Below, piece after piece: positions 1-6,857 of a stretch of DNA of 10,138 nt (its first letter is position 1; every line of letters begins with the position of its first letter). The DNA comes from Phoronis ovalis (taxonomy: Eukaryota; Phoronida; Phoronidae). Where the stretch lies: the NCBI GenBank assembly GCA_028565635.1, contig JAOXYB010067378.1:1-10138 (forward strand). Direction: 5' to 3'. A program made the position numbers and the translations under genes. Below the pieces are notes generated by a model. It was not told the origin of the DNA. It did no database searches and was given only the letters and a program-made list of their open reading frames with translations.

Positions 1-94
1 AAGGTCATAAAATTCTTAACAAACATACATTAAAATGAGAAATATAACATTGTTATTTATTTAGAAATATCGAAAAATCAGTTTCGCAGCGCCA

Positions 95-1120
95 CCCGTG
101 GCAAAACGTGGTAAACACCTGCCTTAAGTTACTTGTGCAGCTTGATAACTGCTGGAAAATGTCAAATTTCCAGGTCAAGTTGACACACCTTTCAAGGTCA
201 TTCTAAAATAGAACCTATCCCATTAACACCCACCCACCTCTTGTCCTCATAAATCCATCTCTATATATCATCCAGGCAACACTTCTTACCAGGAACAAAT
301 ACAGTCGACAATCGCTCACATTGGAAGTGATCTTGGTCAAAATCAACATTGACCTATATTTTGGTCTCCATTTACCTTCTGATTTAAAATACATCAGTTT
401 TCAAGATATGGGCAAAAACAACTAGAGGGCTGTAAAAAAATGTTAAATTTCAGATCACCGTTTAACCAACATTTCAAGGTCATCTTAATTTATCACCTAG
501 CTTATAACACCCATCCACCCATGACCTCCATTAAAGCCACATTCAAATGGTCGCCATATTGGAGGTGAAGCAGATCAAAATTATACAGGGACCTGCATTT
601 CGACTTAAATATGAAACTGATCTGATAAAACCTAAAGCTGCTATTGGGGTACCATATACTGGAACAAACATGACTGCCAGCCGGCCATACTGGAAGTGAC
701 ACACTTGACCTACATTTTGTTCCCTCTCGGGAACAAACATGGCCATCACACTGGAACTGATCAATGTCAAAATTATACAAGTTGTACTTTGACCTGTATT
801 TACCCTGTACCACATACGAAGCTGACTCGATAAAAACTGAAGCAGTTATTGTGAAACAAAGAAAGTTTTGTACACAAAGAAAAATGCAGAAAATTGGAAT
901 CAGCATTTGGAAATGTCACCTAGCCTAATATGCCCACGCGCACCTATGGCCTTGATGAATCCACATTCAAATCGCCCAGTCACCACCATAATGAAAGTAA
1001 TCCAGGTCAAAAATCACACCTGCTCTGCACTTTGACCTGTACTTAATCTGCAAAGAATGCAAAGCTAACTGAATAAAACCTGAAGCTGTTATTGCCACAT
1101 AAAGAAAAGACCATGCATAA
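95..1120. repeat. Diverged repeat array in the distal FAM161 intron
   Basis: At least three related units run on the plus strand. Anchors are TTTCAAGGTCAT at 190 and 472; the C(A)CCTA(T/G)CC-type start at 213, 494 and 917; a CCATA(T/C)TGGAAGTGA-type block at 317, 555, 685, 746 and 985; and an AAGCTGACTCGATAAAACCTGAAG-type block near 605, 810 and 1055. Spacing of units 1 and 2 is 281-282 bp. The third is about 423 bp further on because the middle unit contains an extra partial copy. It looks like a decayed array or nested insertion of one repeat family. The family is unnamed here; it resembles dispersed lophotrochozoan repeats from memory only. No coding exon was found in 1-1343. Confidence 0.7.
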
Positions 1121-1343
1121 AGGACAACTATATGCTCATTCACTATGTAATGATGAGCATAAAAAGTCAAGCAAAGACAAAGTGTCAAGATGAAGTGTGT
1201 TTAAAGTAGTCAAGAAAGATGAGGAATTGTTCAGAAAAGACGGAAAACACAAAAATCAACATGCTGCCTGTGAGACGAAGAGACAGATCCAAATTAAAAG
1301 AAAGCATAGTTAAAGTTATAGTAGAGGACAATAAATTAATTAC

Positions 1344-1443
1344 CTGGGATGCTCTTTCAAACAGAAGTGGGCGACTGTCTACTCTTTGCTGGATTACTTT
1401 TAATTCCTCTCTGTACTCTGCCAATCTTGCACGCTCTTGCTCC
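1344..1443 (-). CDS. FAM161A: FAM161 coding exon 5, last one inside the window
   Basis: This 100-base exon encodes EQERARLAEYREELKVIQQR then VDSRPLLFERASQ (residues 656-688), after one base completing Lys 655. The RPLLFE motif is a hallmark of the FAM161 C-terminal coiled coil. The acceptor is CATTTTAG and the donor CCAG then GTAATT at 1343, ending in phase 0. The next exon, expected to begin near KNAR, was not found on the minus strand between 1 and 1343. Confidence 0.88.
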
Positions 1444-4400
1444 CTAAAATGATGAAACACTTACTACATACATAGTGTTTAGGCAATATTCAGAGAAGAG
1501 GTTGCACAATAGTAACAAACTAATAGGAGTGGCATAATGAGACATCAGCACACATTTTATAAGGGCTATTTCATTTTCAGTTGTATAGCAGGGGTGGGCA
1601 ATTATAAAAAAATAACTAATGCTGGTGGACCTCAATACATGTACATACAATTAATAATAATGTAATAAACTATTAAAAATTTTATGTGGTGGGTTTATCT
1701 TTTTTCTTTACAACCAAAAGCAGACCCGCCTGGAAAATATGACATATCGAGAAGTGGATGATATCAGAATTGATGCAAGAATATGAGATAGTCTTAGTTT
1801 GCGTTGTACATTTTTTTCTTTAACTAATAATTCAGCGTTACAGAGCATACTGCCAGGAATTCATAACGCCTTTATTGTAACTATAGTCCATGACTCACTT
1901 CATCCTTTTTAACCTTTCTTTTTCTGAACTCCTAGTCAACTGAAGTTCATTTGCTGCAGCTTTTTCAGAAACAAATTTTTGCAATTTCTTCTCCCTTAAT
2001 TGCTTCTCTCGTTTCGTTTTCATTGTTTGAAGTTCAGCATCAGTCATATTACTCAATTTTTCTCTAAAATAACATGGGACATACATCTATAATAAAAGCA
2101 TACAGTGACGAACATAACTCAGACTCTCCTTAACTTAGTAGATATAATACAGTTTACCCTAACATTTGTCTTCTGAATATTTTTTAAAACTGCTTTTGTT
2201 TTATTTAGATTGTCTATATCAAAATTAATAAATCTCAACTAAATGACATACAGCAAGACCATACATCTATGTCTATTATTCCACCTGTACACCTGGTCAA
2301 CACTATAAGTAATGATCTTTAATAAGAATAGAAATATGCCCAAATTGATTATTCCTCTGTGAAAAATCACTAGCTCGAATTACCTGGTTAAACTTTCTCG
2401 TAGCTGTTGTGATGTTGTTGGTCTGGCTGGTGGAAGAATATTCTCCAATGATGAATAGGAATCTGATCTAGAAACTATAATAACAAAATATCAAATTATA
2501 GTAAGTGTATAAAAACCTCTATTAGTCAGTATAAGGTTGAAGTCTGTTGGGACTACCTATAGTACTTCACTAGAAAGTCCCAACACTCACAATTATATAA
2601 AATTAGTATTTTTAGATACTATCATACTGTCATGAAATTAGACATTCACCACCAGTATTTAGTTTCAGAATGGTGTCCACCTAATATTCATTCTATAAAA
2701 TTCAGGGTCACTGGTGCTTGCCGACAAAGTGTTCTTCTTCTCTTATAGGTAGTCTAATTGGTCTTAACCACTACAGTTGGTAATAACAAGAGGCTTTATT
2801 AAGCCAAGTACAACTTTACAGTAATTTTATCCAAAAAAAAACATACAGGTGAAAAAATATTTTTAACACAGTAGGATATATGATTGTAAAAGCAAACGCT
2901 GAATAAGAACAGTTCAAATTGCACTGAAAATTCTTAAACAGCATGTTGAAATTACAAAAGTATCTTACGTACATGAATTACGTTCCATGGTAGAATGTGC
3001 TGGCGATGGTTTAGCACGGGGATTTGTGTATGGCCATCTGGTTTCCCTCAAAATTTCCTCATCTTTTCGCATGTCCTCGTAAACTTTATCCTTCCTGGAT
3101 GGAATTTGAGATGTCCTTAATTTAAATGGCTTCATGACAGTAGCTTCTGTTTCATATTTTCTTCTTGATGCGTCAGTCATAATTTTTCTGTGTTTCTCTT
3201 CAAAATCTGGAATTTCATGGTTAATTTTTGGACGGAACGATGGTTCAGTTCCAATGCCAAGCTGTTTTGCAGTTTGAGCTAACATTTTCTTTTTTGATTT
3301 AGTTAAATGTTTGCTTTTTTCTCTGGCATCCATGCTTGGTGGTAAATTTGACTTTCTTAACATTTCTACTGCCCTCATTCTCATCCGAATTTTTCTATAT
3401 TCTTCTTCTTCGCGAACCTTATCTAATATACTATCATCTGAGGTATTTGGAACGGGTCGAGCTTTAAATGTAAATTTTTTCATTTGTGACTTTGTTACTT
3501 CAGATGTCAATGATTTTGTACGCTGATGTCTTTTCTTTTCTTCTTCTCGTTGTGTAAAGTTAAAAGGCTTTTCTACAGAACGTAACATCTCTCCGCGCAA
3601 TGCATGATTTAACCTTCGTTGAGTCTCTTGTGTTTCCATTATTTCATCGTATAACGGTACATATATATGTGCAGGTGCTGGATTAGCTTTAAATTTCTTC
3701 TGACATTCCAATTCTTCTTGTCTTTCCTTTTCTACGCGCTCTTTTTCAAATTCTGTCTGTGCTGTGGTCTTCTTAGGTTTATTTGCCTCTCGCAAAGTCA
3801 TACTAAATGGTTTAGGAATTGTAATCCTATGTCGCCAACCCTCTTCCTTTTGTACACCAACCATTGATTCACTTTCGCTTTTAGGTAATGTTGCAGGTGC
3901 ATAATCCTCTACAGAGAAATTATCCCACATGTCATCGATACGAGACATAGGGCTAGATGCTCTAACCCTCATACCTCTTGCTCTATCCACATCATTGCCA
4001 TTGAAAGATTCATTTAATGCATTTAAACTTTCAGTGGATCTTCTTAGTATTCCATTTTGAACTGGTTGCTCAAAATCACTTCCTTCACTAGCACTATATG
4101 CTGTCCAAGCACTTCTTGCATGCCTTGAATGTGATGGTTCTTGGCGAATACTCTTTCTTAATTTTGATCCAGCATTTGCAGACACAGGACGTGCAGGTGG
4201 TGGTTTTCCAGACATGTCTCTTATACTATCTCTTGCACTGACTCCCATGTTCATAGATCTTGATTGGTAGAACTGCTCTTCATCAATGCCCTGTTCTGCA
4301 GCAAGTTTTTCAACGTACATTTGTTCACACATTGCCAAAGTTTTCTTGTGTTCATTTTTTAACTCTATAAGACGTTGATAAAAATCATCATCATTCAGAT

Positions 4401-6194
4401 TTTCCAAATCGTGTGTAAGATTTTCAATCATTTTATCCGTTGTACGCTTTTTAGCACCTGCAACAAAATAGTATAGGATATAGAATGTTGTGTGAGAGGG
4501 TGGTGGTTTCATGCATATATATATATATGGTAGTAGTAAGCATGACATTATAAAATATGAACTAAAATTATTGTTCATTCTATTCTACATATATAAAAAT
4601 AATATGTAGTGGTTATTTATTTGGTCACTGATCTTTACTTATGTTTGCTTTTTGTCTGGAACTCACTCTGATTGGTTGAACGAGATGATGTTATTCCAAC
4701 ATTACTACCCCAGATTACTACTCCAGCTAGTGAAACAAAGCTATTTTACAGTTTCCGATTGAGCTGCTTATTCATCCGGATCCCCCATCTGGCATTGGCG
4801 TGTCGAAAATGCTGTGCCATCCTGTCATCATCATCGCAACACTAAATATTTCTTTTGTTGTCCAATCAGAGTAAGTGTCAGACAAATAGTGGAAGTAAGT
4901 AAAGATCCGTGGCTGGACAAATAACCCCTACGGAAATAATATTAATCCCTACTATGGCAGGCCTGATCTTGTGACTTCATGCTGCGCCTCTTGATAGTGA
5001 GGCTGACTGAATAGTAGACATTCACAGTGAAAATTACCTATATTAAATTCACCTTAAGGCTACTTCATACCTACTATGAACTCCCACACTGACATAGACA
5101 AATTAACTTCAACAGTTTTAACATATACAAGACTTAATCTAGTTTCTTACGGAATGGATCTGACGGGGATGTGCTGCTGGCTCAGGGTACCTTTTCTGAC
5201 TTATTTTAGTATATTTCAGGGTATCTTTTCTGCTCTTGTGATATATTTTGGGTATAGTTTTTGAGGCCTAGTCAAGATCTCTTTTGGAAAGGTATATTTC
5301 AAGTCTACTTTGCAAGCAAAATAGTGAACAATATCTAATAATAATATCTAACACTTACGACGGATTGGATGTTGATTCCACATGTCGACTTCTGGTGTAT
5401 TTCGGGATGTTTTCGAATTTTTGCTATATTTCAGGATTTATTTTGGATTTTTGGTATATTTCGGGGTGTTCAAATTTCTACATTTTTATCCTCAGTGGCA
5501 CACCCCACCCCAAAAATATACCCAAGAGACCCCCGGCGCATATGCATGGTTAATAGGAATAATACATATCATGAACATCAATAGGTTATAGGCCAGCGCC
5601 TGTATTTAAATGTAACCAGGACTAAAATAATAATTAAAGTTATATTTTAAACAAATATTTAATTTACCACATTTTGTAACATGATGTAATATATTAAGAG
5701 ACAAGTGCTGATATAATCATACTGTATACATTACTTATCTTATGACCTTTTTACGTATACACTTGACTGTTTAAACTTTAAATAGTTTAATTAATTAATG
5801 ACTTTTAAATATTAAAATAATGATACTTGTCACTGGCGTAAAAATGGTCATGACAATAGCAGTTGGATAGCGGTTAGATCATAGCAAACCTAACTAGTTC
5901 GATATCTACAGAACAATTGCATAATTTTAGGCTAAACACTGAAGGAATGCGGATTTCATGTGTCGAACCTGTATTGTTTCGAAATTTCTCACTGCCGGAT
6001 CGTCGATGAGATTTCTGTCGAGATCGGGGTCGATTTTCTGTATCATTGTCATCATCATCAGCTAAGTCCTCGGCGCTAAAACTCTGCGTCAAGAAACCTC
6101 TCTCGTTCACTGTGGAGGATAGTCCAGTGAGAGGATTGACAGGTGGTTTTACGCACGAATTTGCGATGACCGAAGCAGTGTGACTGGTTGCCAT
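1344..6194 (-). CDS. FAM161A: FAM161A/B-family ciliary protein, five coding exons, C-terminus outside window
   Basis: This is a spliced gene on the minus strand: join of 6194-5969, 4457-2969, 2467-2384, 2063-1899 and 1443-1344. All junctions keep frame and give about 688 residues. FAM161 proteins bind microtubules at the connecting cilium, basal body and centrosome, and human FAM161A loss causes retinitis pigmentosa (family knowledge). In the sequence, residues 98-126 hold the conserved DDDFYQRLIELKNEHKKTL block. Residues 287-555 hold the UPF0564 core with KPF at 291, 372 and 518, FKANPAP at 331, FKARPVP at 406 and ETRWPY at 547. Residues 600-688 are charged coiled coil ending RPLLFERASQ, where relatives continue KNARMAAEK. 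The start ATG at 6194-6192 has A at -3, G at +4 and an in-frame TAG 27 bases upstream. Animals outside vertebrates probably have one ancestral gene, so A versus B is not decided. Family confidence is very high; the exact junctions at exons 1-2 and 2-3 are less sure. Confidence 0.93.
1444..1898 (-). other. FAM161 intron 4, with a possible hAT transposon end
   Basis: This 455-bp intron is AT-rich and noncoding. It contains CAGGGGTGGGCAA at 1589-1601, which matches the terminal inverted repeat common in hAT elements. No matching second end (TTGCCCACCCCTG) or 8-bp target duplication of TTGTATAG is present, so if real it is a truncated remnant. Confidence 0.35.
1899..2063 (-). CDS. FAM161A: FAM161 coding exon 4, coiled-coil segment
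   Basis: This 165-base exon encodes residues 601-654, highly charged and probably coiled coil. It runs EKLSNMTDAELQTMKTKREK, then a Lys- and Glu-rich part with KKLQKFVSEKAAANEL, then RSSEKERLKRM. The acceptor is TTATTTTAG and the donor GAA then GTGAGT at 1898. An in-frame stop just past the donor confirms splicing is needed. The KFV...A.AN pattern matches the distal FAM161 coiled coil. Both flanks are phase 2 and the length is 55 codons, so this exon can also be skipped in frame. Confidence 0.85.
2064..2383 (-). other. FAM161 intron 3, nothing notable
   Basis: This is 320 bp of AT-rich intron between exons 3 and 4. I see no open frame with family similarity, no repeat end and no RNA gene. 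Confidence 0.7.
2384..2467 (-). CDS. FAM161A: FAM161 coding exon 3
   Basis: This 84-base exon encodes SDSYSSLENILPPARPTT and SQQLRESLT (residues 573-599) plus split codons at both ends. The PPARPT-S...LRE pattern fits the linker that follows the ETRWPY block in FAM161 relatives. The donor is CCAG then GTAATT. The acceptor used here is TTTCTAG ending at 2468. Another AG seven bases earlier (ending 2475) is also possible with the alternative exon 2 donor. Both flanks are phase 2 and the length is a multiple of three, so the exon can be skipped without a frameshift. Confidence 0.75.
2545..2585. repeat. Short perfect inverted repeat in FAM161 intron 2
   Basis: TGTTGGGACT at 2545-2554 is the reverse complement of AGTCCCAACA at 2576-2585, giving a 10-bp stem with a 21-base loop. 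It lies in the 499-bp intron (2468-2968 region) between exons 2 and 3, whose remainder is plain AT-rich sequence. It may be the core of a small decayed fold-back element. It is not a bacterial-type terminator. Confidence 0.5.
2969..4457 (-). CDS. FAM161A: FAM161 coding exon 2, large UPF0564 exon
   Basis: This 1489-base exon encodes residues 76-572, most of the protein. The acceptor is TTTTGTTGCAG, and it opens GAKKRTTDKMIENL. After the conserved N-terminal block come about 150 low-complexity Ser, Pro and Arg residues, then the UPF0564 core (287-555). The human FAM161A gene likewise packs most of its coding sequence in one large exon, as I recall. The preferred donor is GTAAGA at 2968. A second GT at 2972 (GTACGT) would also splice in frame if paired with a different acceptor. 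The open frame extending 5' to 4578 is intron sequence and lacks family similarity. Confidence 0.9.
4606..4933. mobile_element. MITE-like non-autonomous DNA transposon in FAM161 intron 1
   Basis: The two ends are long inverted repeats: left about 4606-4681, right about 4857-4933. Compared arm to arm, they share GGTTATTT, GATCTTTACTTA, TTTGTCTG and ACTCTGATTGG in the same order over about 72 bp. The interior is about 175 bp with no transposase. The 9-mer AAATAATAT flanks both sides (4597-4605 and 4934-4942), a possible target duplication. A TA pair at 4607-4608 and 4929-4930 is the alternative. A 9-bp duplication with long terminal repeats would suggest a Mutator-type element; TA would suggest Tc1/mariner. 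The AT-rich 9-mer could be chance. Confidence 0.75.
5182..5523. repeat. Degenerate ~30-bp tandem repeats based on TATATTTCAGGG
   Basis: Two clusters are visible. In the first, TCAGGGTACCTTTTCTG (5182) and TCAGGGTATCTTTTCTG (5216) are 34 bp apart, followed by TATATTTTGGGTA near 5242. In the second, GGTGTATTTCGGGA (5394), GCTATATTTCAGGA (5423) and GGTATATTTCGGGG (5453) are 29-30 bp apart. An inverted copy, CACCCCAAAAATATACCC, follows at about 5506-5523. A similar inverted motif, CCCCTAAAATATACCC, occurs at 9967-9982 in the last COQ6 intron, so the family is dispersed as well as tandem. Confidence 0.6.
5969..6194 (-). CDS. FAM161A: FAM161 coding exon 1
   Basis: This exon encodes residues 1-75 plus the first base of codon 76. 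It starts MATSHTASVIANS. It then carries an acidic patch at residues 42-53 (EDLADDDDNDTE), followed directly by a basic, serine-rich stretch at 55-72, and looks disordered. The donor is ACAG then GTTCGA at 5968. It is chosen because it is the candidate giving phase 1, which matches the phase of the next exon; the other GT sites checked downstream (GTGTTT, GTAGAT, GTTAGG) fall in phase 0. The open frame running on to 5874 is then intron read-through. Confidence 0.8.
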
Positions 6195-6679
6195 GTTTTG
6201 CAATTCAAATATGTGCTGCTACAGGAAATGCTGCATTTTGATTGGATACTGGTACCAAATGCTCCAAAAGTTGTTTTTTGCAATTTTTCGTTGGTCTACT
6301 TAAAGCATTTATATTACGAAGACCGGAAATAAAATATAAAAAATTAAGAGAAATATGAAAAAAATATATTTTAAATATCCCCGTGTAGACGCAAAAATGG
6401 GTGCGTCGTGAACTGTTAGTAAAACTAAAAGTGGGTTTTAACACTATTTCTGTTTCATAATGATATTGAGCAAAAACTTGAGGGTAAATCATGTTAATCA
6501 TTATATATCCAGTTTAAACACTCTAGTACAAAATAAATGAATAATGACAGTAAATGTGGAATAATTAATTCCCAACCACGTTACAACGTCACTGTCAACT
6601 CATAGACATTACTTTCAGGGCTATGATTTCTTGGAGCAGAAGACGAAATTGAACAGTGTTTTAGTTTGTCCGTACAACA
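6195..6679. promoter_or_regulatory. Shared intergenic region of FAM161 and COQ6, probable bidirectional promoter
   Basis: This 485-bp gap separates two divergent start codons, so it must hold both 5' untranslated regions and promoters, unless there are untranslated exons elsewhere. It is AT-rich with no CpG island. Candidate sites seen: an NF-Y type CCAATCA on the minus strand (6245-6239), an ETS-like ACCGGAAAT (6322-6330), and a half-CRE ACGTCA (6586-6591) inside CGTTACAACG. There is no clear TATA box at a sensible place. NF-Y and ETS sites are typical of divergent animal promoters, but single short matches are weak evidence. Confidence 0.6.
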
Positions 6680-6857
6680 ATGTCGCTGCACTGTGTGTTA
6701 AGAAAATTAACATCACGTACATCACAAAAGACATGCCGTCGCCCAATGAGGTGGATGTCAGCTACAGCAAACTCACAAGAATCGGAAAATTCGTCTCTGT
6801 ATGATGTTGTTATTTCTGGAGGTGGGATGGTTGGATTGGCAATGGCTTGTGCCCTGG
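6680..6857 (+). CDS. COQ6: COQ6 exon 1: mitochondrial presequence and FAD motif
   Basis: This exon encodes residues 1-59 and the first base of Gly60. Residues 1-27 have eight Arg or Lys and no acidic residue, typical of a matrix-targeting presequence. Cleavage could fall near MRWMSA, but that is a guess. The dinucleotide-binding glycines sit in SGGGMVG (46-52). The donor CTGG then GTTTGT at 6858 is weak, but ACALG is where the homology breaks and the phase fits the next exon. The open frame continuing to 6946 is intron. Confidence 0.92.

Larger units (their letters stand above)
4458..5968 (-). other. FAM161 intron 1
   Basis: This is the 1511-bp first intron. Besides the MITE and the 30-bp repeats listed separately, it has an (AT)n run at 4513-4527 near the exon 2 acceptor. 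The 5525-5968 part is AT-rich with no recognisable feature. The short plus-strand open frames between 5076 and 5591 are Phe- and Tyr-rich translations of the repeats and are not genes. Confidence 0.7.

Noticed and set aside
502-906. A 134-codon minus-strand open frame in the left repeat array.
   Set aside because: It is Cys- and Phe-rich translation of repeated units with no family match, and overlaps other equally long frames.
1-1343. A possible final FAM161 exon (expected to start near KNAR).
   Set aside because: I looked on the minus strand for the conserved continuation after an AG acceptor and found none; the stretch is repeat-derived.
4458-4578. A 5' extension of the large FAM161 exon giving about 40 more residues with a hydrophobic run.
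   Set aside because: It is read-through of intron 1. A strong TTTTGTTGCAG acceptor sits at the edge of similarity, and the phase fits exon 1.
6187-6200. A ciliary RFX X-box at the FAM161 start codon (GTTGCC then ATGTTTTGCAA).
   Set aside because: Only one half-site fits. The other half lacks the RGNAAC pattern, and the match overlaps the ATG and codons 2-3, so coding constraint explains it.
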